The notes below the pieces were generated by a model. That model searched no databases and was not told the DNA's origin. It saw only the letters and a program-made list of their open reading frames with translations. A stretch of DNA of 64,000 nt from Kordia sp. SMS9 (GTDB lineage: Bacteria > Bacteroidota > Bacteroidia > Flavobacteriales > Flavobacteriaceae): contig NZ_CP031153.1 in NCBI RefSeq assembly GCF_003352465.1, positions 4,674,001 through 4,738,000 of the forward strand, given 5' to 3'. The position numbers and the translations under genes were made by a program. Positions 17,857-27,200 of this stretch are shown here, piece by piece; position 1 is the stretch's first letter; each line of letters begins with the position of its first letter.

Positions 17857-19062
17857 ATGCGATTACACAGAAATTTGGTTTTTTCCGTTATTGATGGTTT
17901 AAACCTAATATTTAATGAAGGAGCTTATGCCGATAAAGTAGTTGAAAAGTTACTAAAAAGAGACGCCCGTTGGGGAAGTCGCGATCGTAAATTTGTCGCG
18001 GAAACTACCTATGAAATTGTACGCTGGAAACGCTTGTATGCGGAGATAGCGGATAGTAAAGAAAATTATTCTCGTGAAAATTTATGGCGCATTTTTGCCG
18101 TTTGGGCAACCTTGCGCGGTATTGAATTGCCCGATTGGAATCAGCTTGCGGGAACGCCAACACGAAGAATTAAAGGACGTTTTGATGAACTTTCTAAAAT
18201 TCGAAAAATTAAAGAATCTATTCCTGATTGGTTGGATGAATTAGGTGTTGCTGAACTCGGTGAAGAAGTTTGGACGAAAGAAATTAACGCGCTTAACAAA
18301 CAAGCAGATGTTATTCTTCGTGTAAATACTTTACGTACTACAAAAGAAAAACTTAAAGCATTATTAGCTTCTTTTGATCATGAAACAGAAGATATTAAAG
18401 GACATCCTGTGGCATTACGCTTGAAAGAACGTGCCAATATTTTTAAAAATGAAGCGTTTAAAAACGGTTTCTTTGAAGTACAAGATGCCAATTCGCAATT
18501 GGTTTCTGAGTTTTTAGATGTAAAACCAGGAATGAAAGTTGTGGATACCTGTGCTGGTGCTGGCGGAAAATCGTTGCATTTAGCCGCTTTGATGGAAAAT
18601 AAAGGAAACTTAATTTCTTTAGATATTTACGAAGGAAAACTGCGCGAACTGAAGCGTAGAGCACGCCGAAATGGTGCACATAATATTGAAACTCGTGTGA
18701 TTACTTCCACGAAAGTGATTAAAAAGTTATACGACAAAGCTGACCGCGTACTGATTGACGCACCTTGTTCTGGATTGGGCGTTTTACGTAGAAATCCGGA
18801 TGCGAAGTGGAAAATTCAACCTGAATTTTTAGAAAAAATTAAAGATACGCAGCAAGATATTTTACAACGCTATTCACGCATGGTAAAGTCTGGCGGAAAA
18901 CTAGTCTATGCAACCTGTTCTATCTTACCATCTGAAAATCAAGAACAAGTAGCGAAATTTTTAGCTTCTAACAAAGATTTTACATTGGTAGAAGATAAAA
19001 AACTATTGGCGCATGAATCTGGATTTGACGGATTTTACATGGCGTTGCTAGAACGAAAATAA
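17857..19062 (+). CDS. RsmB/NOP family RNA (cytosine-5) methyltransferase
   Basis: The protein has 401 residues starting at MRLHRNLVF; an upstream in-frame codon at 17794 would place the -7 box inside the gene and is rejected. SAM motif I is VVDTCAGAGGKSLHLA, motif IV is LIDAPCSGLGVLRRNPDAKW with the release Cys, and motif VI is YATCSILPSENQEQV with the nucleophilic Cys. Both cysteines of the two-Cys mechanism are present. The N-terminal domain is NusB/RsmB-like helical. It probably methylates 16S rRNA m5C967 or an equivalent site. The T9SS nuclease begins only 30 nt downstream and may be partly cotranscribed. Confidence 0.88.
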   Translation: MRLHRNLVFSVIDGLNLIFNEGAYADKVVEKLLKRDARWGSRDRKFVAETTYEIVRWKRLYAEIADSKENYSRENLWRIFAVWATLRGIELPDWNQLAGTPTRRIKGRFDELSKIRKIKESIPDWLDELGVAELGEEVWTKEINALNKQADVILRVNTLRTTKEKLKALLASFDHETEDIKGHPVALRLKERANIFKNEAFKNGFFEVQDANSQLVSEFLDVKPGMKVVDTCAGAGGKSLHLAALMENKGNLISLDIYEGKLRELKRRARRNGAHNIETRVITSTKVIKKLYDKADRVLIDAPCSGLGVLRRNPDAKWKIQPEFLEKIKDTQQDILQRYSRMVKSGGKLVYATCSILPSENQEQVAKFLASNKDFTLVEDKKLLAHESGFDGFYMALLERK

Positions 19063-19092
19063 AACCCTAAATTATTTCAATATATTATTACA

Positions 19093-20952
19093 ATGAAAAG
19101 AATTTTACTTTTTTTAACTGTACTTGCATCGTTTACAGTTACTGCACAACAAGCGTATTATAATGATGTAAACTTAACCTTGACTGGAACACAATTGCGT
19201 GATGCTTTGGCGACAAAAGTGATCAATACACACTCCAATTCTTTATCCTACTCTGAGATTTGGACAGCAAGCATGATTACAGATGAAGATCCAAATAATG
19301 CAAACAATGTATTATTAATTTACGGATGGGAAAACGGAAGTGACGGCGATGTGACCAACGATTTATCGAGAGGTAAAATGCAAAATGGTGGAAACGTAGG
19401 TGACTGGAACCGAGAGCATACGTTTGCGAATTCATTAGCAAGTCCAGACTTGGATGCAAATACTACGAATGGTCCTCCGTACAGTGATGCACACAATTTA
19501 CGTCCTTCGGATGTTCAACGCAATGGACAACGCGGTAACAGATTATTTGCTGCTGGTTCTGGAAATTCAGGAACCGTTGGAGCATTTTGGTATCCTGGTG
19601 ATGCAACTGCTGGCGGAACCGATTGGCGTGGTGATGTAGCGCGAATTGTAATGTATATGTACCTTCGTTATGGAAATCAATGTGCGCCAAATTTAGTAGC
19701 AAACGGAACTCAAAATAGCGTTGATGCCAATATGATTGATTTGTTGTTGGAATGGAATGCTGCCGATCCTGTTTCGCCTTTGGAAGATGCGCGTAACACG
19801 TATCATGAAGATATTTTTAATGCCACGGCACAAGGAAATCGCAATCCATTTATTGACAATCCACGTTTGGCAACACAAATTTGGGGTGGAACTCCTGCGG
19901 AAGATCGTTGGGGAATTTTTGGAACTGACACAGAAGATCCAACTGTACCCATGAATGTAATGGTAAGCAACGAAACTTCTAATACTATTGATGTTTCTTG
20001 GACTGCTTCTACAGACAATATTGGTGTAACTGGATACGATGTTTTTGTAGACGGAATGTTTGAACAAACGGTAGCTGGAACAACAGCAACCGTAAGTGGT
20101 TTGTCTGCTGCTACAACATACACGTTTACAGTTTTAGCAAAAGATGCACAAGGAAATACGTCTGCACAATCTGTTGGAGTTGACGGAACTACCTTAGCTG
20201 GTGGTGGAGGTGGAACAGGTGCTAGTTTGTTTTTTTCTGAATATATAGAAGGAAGTTCTTTTAATAAAGCATTGGAAATTGCGAATTTTACAGGAAGTAC
20301 GGTTGATTTGAATGAAGTAGGAAATGTATATACATTAAAAATATCTACGAATGGAAATGCTATGTGGAACTCAACGTATAGTTTTCCTATGGGCGCTATG
20401 ATTACGGATGGAGATGTATATGTAATAGCAAATACGGGGTTGGCTGTTTGTACTGGCGCGGTTGATGATTCAAATGATGCAATCACAGGATTCAACGGAA
20501 ATGATGCCATCGGATTGTTTAAAAACGATGTTTTGATTGATATTCTTGGAACTTTGGGCGATGGAGGTACGTACGCTCAAAACACAACATTGGTTAGAAA
20601 ACCAAGTGTTAACGCACCAAACACAACATACACAGAAACAGAATGGAATACATTTGCATCAAATACGTGTGACAATTTAGGTGCGCACACGCAAACCTTG
20701 AGTATTGCTACGTTTGAAGCTGATGCGTTTTCCATATATCCTAACCCAACAAATGGTGATATTGTATACATCAACACAAAAAATAATGTAGAAGTAACTG
20801 CAGTTCAGGTGTATGATATTACAGGAAAGCAAGTATTGACGCAAAACAATGCTTCTAATCAAATTAACGTTCAAAGGTTGCAAAAAGGTTTGTATATTTT
20901 ACAAGTACAAATTGACAATCAAATCATTACTAAAAAACTCATGAAGCAGTAA
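19093..20952 (+). CDS. Secreted endonuclease I with FN3, lamin-tail and T9SS sorting domains
   Basis: The protein has 619 residues. Residues 1-18 are a signal peptide. Residues about 20-275 are an EndA/Vvn-type endonuclease I with the active-site string NREHTFANSLA (His of the beta-beta-alpha metal site), DAHNLRPSD and RNGQRGN. Residues about 285-375 form a fibronectin type III domain (VPMNVMVSNETSNTIDVSW). Residues about 380-540 look like a lamin-tail (LTD) domain: LFFSEYIEGSSFNKALEIANFTG. The final 75 residues are a T9SS type A sorting domain (FSIYPNPTNGDIVYINTKNN). It should be exported and degrade extracellular DNA or RNA for nutrients or biofilm turnover. Its C-terminal half is duplicated in the next gene. 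Confidence 0.9.
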   Translation: MKRILLFLTVLASFTVTAQQAYYNDVNLTLTGTQLRDALATKVINTHSNSLSYSEIWTASMITDEDPNNANNVLLIYGWENGSDGDVTNDLSRGKMQNGGNVGDWNREHTFANSLASPDLDANTTNGPPYSDAHNLRPSDVQRNGQRGNRLFAAGSGNSGTVGAFWYPGDATAGGTDWRGDVARIVMYMYLRYGNQCAPNLVANGTQNSVDANMIDLLLEWNAADPVSPLEDARNTYHEDIFNATAQGNRNPFIDNPRLATQIWGGTPAEDRWGIFGTDTEDPTVPMNVMVSNETSNTIDVSWTASTDNIGVTGYDVFVDGMFEQTVAGTTATVSGLSAATTYTFTVLAKDAQGNTSAQSVGVDGTTLAGGGGGTGASLFFSEYIEGSSFNKALEIANFTGSTVDLNEVGNVYTLKISTNGNAMWNSTYSFPMGAMITDGDVYVIANTGLAVCTGAVDDSNDAITGFNGNDAIGLFKNDVLIDILGTLGDGGTYAQNTTLVRKPSVNAPNTTYTETEWNTFASNTCDNLGAHTQTLSIATFEADAFSIYPNPTNGDIVYINTKNNVEVTAVQVYDITGKQVLTQNNASNQINVQRLQKGLYILQVQIDNQIITKKLMKQ

Positions 20953-20969
20953 TAGTAATCGTAATTTAT

Positions 20970-21010
20970 AAAAAGCGATGTTATTTTACGAAATAGCATC
21001 GCTTTTTTTT
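20970..21010 (+). terminator. Rho-independent terminator after the secreted nuclease
   Basis: Long stem AAAAGCGATG-TATTT / AAATA-CATCGCTTTT with a TACG loop, one U-G pair and T8. It separates the nuclease from its paralogue. Confidence 0.8.
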
Positions 21011-21011
21011 A

Positions 21012-21019
21012 TAGCTTTG
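21012..21019 (+). promoter_or_regulatory. -7 box TAGCTTTG of the FN3/LTD T9SS protein
   Basis: A match to TAnnTTTG immediately after the terminator, 18 nt before the ATG at 21038. It gives the second gene its own promoter; the -33 element is not evident. Confidence 0.4.
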
Positions 21020-21037
21020 GTTTAAACTAAACTAATT

Positions 21038-22153
21038 ATGAAAAGAAAGCTACTATTTGTTATTACACTATTCATCAGTTCTATCACATTAGCGCAAGAT
21101 ACAGAAGCACCAACTACACCAGCGAATTTTCAAATCGTATATAACATAGCAAGTCCGGAAGATTCTTTTGCACTTCAGTGGGATCATGCTACAGATAATG
21201 TCGGCGTAACTACGTACGAAATTTATATAAATGGTGCTCTAGACGAGATTATACCATTTGATAATTCAAATACAGTTCAATATGCATCTTTTGGTCGTTT
21301 TAACAATGGAACGTATTGTTTTACAATACTTGCCAAAGACGCCGCAGGGAATGCTTCTGCGTTATCTCCTCAAGACTGTGGAAATGTCAACGTTATTTAC
21401 CAAAATCCTCCAAGAAAACCCTATTTTTCTGGTTTTTTGAATTATGCTGGCGATAATAAAGCCATTGAAATTGCCTATGAGAACTTTGGAAGTTCTTCTG
21501 ATTTATCGAACTATTCTCTAAAAATAAGCCATAATGGCAGCGGAACTTGGGATACTGTATACACATTTCCTTCTAGTGCGAGTATAAGTCCTAATGAAAC
21601 GTTTGTGATTGCGCACCCAAATATTTCAATATGTTCTACATTTGTCAACGATTATGATAGTACAATTACCAATTTTGACGGAAATGATGTTATTGGACTG
21701 TTTAAATATGATACGCTGTACGATGTGGTTGGCGGAAATTTAGGAAGTAGTACAACAGCTGTTAATACTGATATATTCTTAAAAAAAGAAATCTTAACTG
21801 CTATACATCCTATTACAACTTTTAATATAAATGATTGGAATGTATATCCTAATACTGGAAGTTGTCCTAATATGTTAGGATTTTCATTCTTAGTTCTATT
21901 AGATGTTGAAGATGAAACTACAGCTACTTTTCAAATTTATCCAAACCCTACAAACGGCGATGTTGTATACATCAACACAAAAAATAATGCAGAAATTTCC
22001 ACTATGACTATTCATGATGTTTCAGGAAAATTAGTACTGCAACAAGTAAATCCGTCAAACGAAATTAATATTCAACAATTAGAGCAAGGTGTATATTTCT
22101 TGCAACTACAAATTGGAAATCAAACAGTTACCAAAAAGTTGATTCGACAGTAA
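21038..22153 (+). CDS. FN3 + lamin-tail + T9SS protein, nuclease-less paralogue of the upstream gene
   Basis: The protein has 371 residues with a signal peptide (ITLAQ). The remaining domains correspond in order to the C-terminal half of the preceding endonuclease: FN3 (APTTPANFQIVYN...LAKDAAGNASA), lamin-tail (DNKAIEIAYENFGSSSDLSNYSLKISHNGSGTWDTVYTFPSSA) and T9SS sorting domain (FQIYPNPTNGDVVYINTKNN). The sorting domains of the two proteins are nearly the same over that stretch. There is no endonuclease module. It is probably the product of a tandem duplication with loss of the catalytic part, retaining a surface-binding or adhesive function; role unknown. Confidence 0.85.
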   Translation: MKRKLLFVITLFISSITLAQDTEAPTTPANFQIVYNIASPEDSFALQWDHATDNVGVTTYEIYINGALDEIIPFDNSNTVQYASFGRFNNGTYCFTILAKDAAGNASALSPQDCGNVNVIYQNPPRKPYFSGFLNYAGDNKAIEIAYENFGSSSDLSNYSLKISHNGSGTWDTVYTFPSSASISPNETFVIAHPNISICSTFVNDYDSTITNFDGNDVIGLFKYDTLYDVVGGNLGSSTTAVNTDIFLKKEILTAIHPITTFNINDWNVYPNTGSCPNMLGFSFLVLLDVEDETTATFQIYPNPTNGDVVYINTKNNAEISTMTIHDVSGKLVLQQVNPSNEINIQQLEQGVYFLQLQIGNQTVTKKLIRQ

Positions 22154-22175
22154 AATAATGTATAAACACACAACG

Positions 22176-22210
22176 AAAAAGCTCCAAACATATCATTTGG
22201 AGCTTTTATA
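22176..22210 (+). terminator. Rho-independent terminator after the FN3/LTD T9SS gene
   Basis: Perfect stem AAAAGCTCCAAA/TTTGGAGCTTTT with a 7-nt loop, about 22 nt after the stop. It may also serve the converging racemase gene. Confidence 0.75.
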
Positions 22211-22291
22211 TATTACATAATTATGCCAGTTATCATGTAATTTTCTATAAAAATAACAACTATTTTCTACTTTTAAAAATCAAAACAGCAA

Positions 22292-22981
22292 CTAACTGAA
22301 AGCTAATTCAATTGCTTTTGTAGCGTGAATCGTTGTGGTGTCAAATACAGGAATTGCACTATCTTCTTGCTTGATTAGTAGCGGAATTTCAGTACAACCT
22401 AAAATAACACCTTGAGCACCTTCTTTTTGCAAGCGTTCAATACAATTTTTATACGCTTCTCGCGAAGAATCTTTCAGTATTCCTTTGGACAATTCTTCAT
22501 AAATCACACGATGAACTTCTTCTCGTTCTTCCGCATTTGGAATCAAGGTTTGTATGCCAAATGAAATCAACACATCTTTATAAAAATCCAGTTCCATCGT
22601 ATATTTCGTACCGAGCAAAGCAACCGTTTTTATCTTTTTTTCTTGAATCTTCTCTGCGGTCGCTTCTGCAATATGAAGCACAGGAATTGACACATTTTTT
22701 CGTACCGCTTCAATGGTTAAATGCATGGTATTTGCGCAAATTAAAAGCATCTTTGCACCTGCATTTTCCAAGTTTTTTCCAGCTTCAGCCATCAATTCAT
22801 TCAACAAATCCCAACGTCCGTCATGTTGCAACTTGTGAATCGTTCCAAAATCAACCGAATTGATAATACATTTCGCTGTATGCGAAGTTCCTAAATGCTT
22901 TTCTGCCAAATCATTTAAAATTTGATAATACAAAATCGTCGATTGCGGCGTAATGCCACCGATAAGTCCAATAGTTTGCAT
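22292..22981 (-). CDS. Aspartate/glutamate racemase family protein
   Basis: The protein has 229 residues, the usual length for this family. The N-terminus is MQTIGLIGGITPQSTILYY. The two catalytic cysteines are in ICANTMHL and GCTEIPLL, as required for cofactor-independent racemisation. It probably interconverts L- and D-aspartate, or acts as a related hydantoin or Asp racemase; substrate specificity cannot be read here. It is divergent from hutI with 76 nt between the starts. Confidence 0.85.
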   Translation of the reverse strand: MQTIGLIGGITPQSTILYYQILNDLAEKHLGTSHTAKCIINSVDFGTIHKLQHDGRWDLLNELMAEAGKNLENAGAKMLLICANTMHLTIEAVRKNVSIPVLHIAEATAEKIQEKKIKTVALLGTKYTMELDFYKDVLISFGIQTLIPNAEEREEVHRVIYEELSKGILKDSSREAYKNCIERLQKEGAQGVILGCTEIPLLIKQEDSAIPVFDTTTIHATKAIELAFS

Positions 22982-23029
22982 GATTCTGAATTTATGAGTC
23001 TAAAATTAGGGATTTATTCGCTTTGCTTC

Positions 23030-23037
23030 TACTTTTG
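23030..23037 (+). promoter_or_regulatory. -7 box TACTTTTG of hutI
   Basis: TACTTTTG matches TAnnTTTG, 20 nt before the ATG at 23058. No clear -33 box is seen. Confidence 0.4.
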
Positions 23038-23057
23038 CAATACAATAATTACAACTT

Positions 23058-24293
23058 ATGACAACCTTACTCATCAACATCAAACAATTACTACAAGTAC
23101 GCGAAACCAACATTTCTAAAGTTTCTGGAGCCGACATGAAAACGCTTCCAATGCTTGAAAACGCGTATCTCTACATTGTGGATGATGTGATAAGTGATTT
23201 TGGATTGATGGCAACTATTGAAATCGCTTCCGCAGATACCATCATAGATTGTACTGATAAAATCGTATTACCAACTTGGTGCGATAGTCACACGCATTTA
23301 GTCTACGCAGGCAATCGAGCACAAGAATTTGTAGACAGAATCAACGGATTAAGCTATGAAGAGATTGCCAATCGTGGTGGCGGTATTTTAAATTCAGCCA
23401 AAAAATTACAAGAAACCTCCGAAGACGAACTCTTTGCGCAATCTGCCAAACGCTTGGAAGAAGTCATGCAATTGGGAACTGGCGCCATAGAAATCAAATC
23501 GGGTTACGGACTCACCACAGCAGCCGAACTCAAGATGTTGCGCGTGGCAAAACGACTCAAAGAAGCATACAATTTCCCCATAAAAACCACCTTTTTAGGC
23601 GCTCACGCAGTTCCTGCAAATTTCAAAGGAAATCAAGATGGTTATATGGATTTGGTCATCAATGAAATGTTGCCCAAAGTCGCTGAACAAAACTTAGCAG
23701 AATACGTAGATATTTTCTGTGAAAAAGGATATTTCACCTTAGAAGATACGGAACGCTTATTGAAAGCGGCGCAACACTACAACCTAACGCCAAAAATTCA
23801 CGTTAATCAATTCAATGCGTTTGGTGGCGTAGCTTTGGGCGTAGCATACAGCGCACTTTCTGTAGATCATTTGGAAGAACTCAACGACGACGACATCAAA
23901 GCGCTGCAAGGAAGCAATACCATGCCTGTTGCTTTGCCTTCGTGTTCGTACTTTTTGAGCATTCCGTACACACCAGCTCGCAAACTCATGGACACAGGTT
24001 TGCCCGTAGCATTGGCTACTGATTACAATCCTGGATCGACACCTTCTGGAAACATGAATTTTGTAGTGAGCACAGCCTGTATCAAAATGAAAATGATGCC
24101 CGAAGAAGCGATCAATGCAGCAACGATTAACGGCGCGTACGCGATGGGACTTTCAGAAACGCACGGAAGCATCACTCAAGGAAAAGCTGCGAATTTGATT
24201 GTTACCAAAAAAATTGAGTCGTTTCATGTATTACCATACGCGTTTGGCGACAACCATATTGAACAGGTATTGATTAATGGAAAGGTCATTTAG
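23058..24293 (+). CDS. hutI: Imidazolonepropionase
   Basis: The protein has 411 residues, standard for HutI. It is an amidohydrolase: the zinc site DSHTHLVYAGNRAQEF, the substrate-binding loop LSYEEIANRGGGI, then GAIEIKSGYGL, FLGAHAVP, HVNQFNAFGG and SVDHLEEL, and the catalytic Asp region ALATDYNPGSTPSGNM. It hydrolyses 4-imidazolone-5-propionate to N-formimino-L-glutamate, step three of histidine degradation. hutG lies two genes downstream on the same strand; hutH and hutU are not in the window. Confidence 0.96.
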   Translation: MTTLLINIKQLLQVRETNISKVSGADMKTLPMLENAYLYIVDDVISDFGLMATIEIASADTIIDCTDKIVLPTWCDSHTHLVYAGNRAQEFVDRINGLSYEEIANRGGGILNSAKKLQETSEDELFAQSAKRLEEVMQLGTGAIEIKSGYGLTTAAELKMLRVAKRLKEAYNFPIKTTFLGAHAVPANFKGNQDGYMDLVINEMLPKVAEQNLAEYVDIFCEKGYFTLEDTERLLKAAQHYNLTPKIHVNQFNAFGGVALGVAYSALSVDHLEELNDDDIKALQGSNTMPVALPSCSYFLSIPYTPARKLMDTGLPVALATDYNPGSTPSGNMNFVVSTACIKMKMMPEEAINAATINGAYAMGLSETHGSITQGKAANLIVTKKIESFHVLPYAFGDNHIEQVLINGKVI

Positions 24294-27200
24294 ACGTGCT
24301 GCGCTTATAGAATTACTAACTTTATGTTGAAACGTACCAAACGCCAATTCGAGTGGTTTTCGCAATAAAATGAAGAAAATTGTATCGAGAATAATTCGAA
24401 AAAACGTTCAACTTTATAAAAACCAATCATTATGCTAAATTTCCTGCTTCCGCAGAATGGTTCATTGTCCAAGTTGATGATTGAAAACGGCGTGTATGAT
24501 TTCAAAAGCGCGATTGCGTACGTGCATCAATTACCTTACGGAAGAACGTCAGATCGTAGTGCGTATCGTTTGATCATTCCTGAACAAAAAGGAACCTGTT
24601 CCACAAAACACGCGTTTTTAAAACAACTTGCTGTGGAAAGTCAGCAAGAAACCGTGCAATTATTCATTGGCATTTACCAAATGAACGAAAGCAATACCAA
24701 AGGCGTTGGCACTATTTTGAAACAGCATCAACTCGAATATATTCCAGAAGCGCACACGTATTTAAAAATCAACGGAAAGGTACTAGATGTTACGCGCGCA
24801 AGCACCAACACTACTTCTTTTCAAAATTGCATTCTCGCTGAAGAAGAAATTCTACCGCATCAAATTGCAACGCACAAAGTAGACGTTCACCAAAATTTTC
24901 TCAAACAATGGATTTCAGAAAAACAAATCTCCTATTCATTTGAAGAAATTTGGAAAATTCGTGAGGAATGTATTGCGGCACTTTCAGCATCGTTGCCACA
25001 TTGAATGTATCAAAGTAAAAAATTATCTTTTCCAACCAGACTATTTCATCAAATGAATTAAAAACGTACATTAGCATTACGCAATTTATTAAAAAACCAT
25101 GCTACAACTGTCCACACGTGCTGACCTCAACACGCTGATTTCCAAACGCGATGGCGAAACTAAGTTTGGTGAAAAGGTAGAAACACTTCCATCATCCGAA
25201 AATTTAGTCGCACAATTACAACAATCTGACGCTAAATATGTGTTATTGGGAATTCCTGAAGACATCGGAATTCGTGCCAATCACGGAAAAGCTGGTGCTA
25301 CAACCGCTTGGAATGCCGCTTTAAAATCGCTTGTAAATACACAAGACAACGCGTTTAATAAAGGAAGACGCTTGCTGATTTTAGGACATTTAGATTTTTC
25401 TGAATTGTTAGCAACCGCAGAAACATTTAGTACTTCTTCTCCGTATTATTATCAAAAATTAAGCAAATTGGTGCACACAATTGATGAAGAAGTTACGTTT
25501 TTAATCTATCAAATCGTCAGTGCTGGAAAAATTCCTATTATTATTGGTGGCGGACATAACAATGCGTACGGAAACATTAAAGGAACTTCGTTAGGCAAAA
25601 GTAAAGCGATCAATGTGGTGAATTTGGATGCACATTCCGATTTTCGAAATCTGGAAGGAAGACATAGCGGAAACGGCTTTAGTTATGCGTTTAAAAGAAG
25701 CTTTTTGGACAAATATTTTATCTTCGGATTGCATAAAAATTACACGTCGAAAAAAATTTTTAAAACAATTGATAATTATCCCGAACGCATTCGATACAAT
25801 ACGTTTGAAGGTATTAAAATTCGCCACGAACAAGGATTTACCTTTCAGTTGAATACAGCGTTGAAATTTATCAACAATCGTCCTTTTGGTGTCGAAATTG
25901 ATTGTGACGTGATTGAAAATATTCCGAGTAGCGCTATGACGCCAAGTGGTTTTACCGCAAATGAAGCACGTATGTTTGCGTCCTTTTTTGGAACACAAAA
26001 AAATGCTGCTTATTTACATTTGTGTGAAGCTGCACCTAATCCTGACAATGTGCAAGAAATGTATGTAGTAGGGAAATTATTGAGCTATTTGATTACCGAT
26101 TTTATGCGAAAATAATTATGAATGCAATGACAATTATTCCTTTTGAAGAACAATATACCCAAGATTTTTACGAATTGAATGTTGAATGGTTGAAAGCTTT
26201 TTTCTATGTGGAACCACACGATGAAGAAGTGTTGAGCCAGCCCAAAAAATACATTATGGATCCTGGTGGTTATATTTTTTTCGTAAAAATACACGATGAA
26301 ATTGTAGCAACTGTCGCACTGATCAAAATGAAAGAAAATATTTTTGAACTCAGTAAAATGGCGGTTTTACCAAAATTAAGAGGACAAAAAATTGGGCAGC
26401 ACTTATTACAATACTGCTTAGATTTTTCTAAAGAAAATAAATTCGAAAAACTCATCCTCTACTCCAACCGAAAACTTAAAAACGCACTTTATATTTACGA
26501 AAAATACGGTTTTGTAGAAATTCCTATCGAAGAAAATAATCCGTATGATCGTGGAGATATTAAGATGGAATTGCTGTTGGATTGTTAGATACGTGTTGCT
26601 TTTAGATCGCTTACGCTTTTAGACTTGCTTAGAATTGTTAGCTTTTTTGATAGTCTTTGCGAGGAGTTTGCGACGTGGCAATCTGCTTTTATCATAAAAG
26701 AGGTTTTCTTTGAAACGCCACTAATACCAAATGCCTAAAACCAAATACCTAAATAATAGACTCTTTAAAGAATGTAGCTTTCCAATCATTTAATCTTTCA
26801 ATCATCGTACTTCCTCGTAACAAATGTGTAGCTTTGGCGTCTTGTATACGAACTGAAGAAGTTTTCCATGAAAGAAAGTTATATCACGTTTTTTAGACGT
26901 TTTTGGATTGTGCTCATCCTTGGCTTTATTGTATACAATATCATAGCTCCCGATACATTTTCAAGAGAAAGTATTGTCACCTGGATTCAATCGTATGGAA
27001 ATTACAGTTGGGCAATTTTCTTTCTTTTTCATCTAGTTCGAGGCTTTGTCATGCTACCAAGTACTGCACTCATTTTTGCTGGCGTGTTTTTGTTTCCTCA
27101 TAATTTATTTTTGGTATTGCTGATTTCTGTGGTAGGAATTGTAATTTCCTCAATGATTGTCTATTATTTCTCCGATAAACTCGGTTTTGTGAGGCTTTTT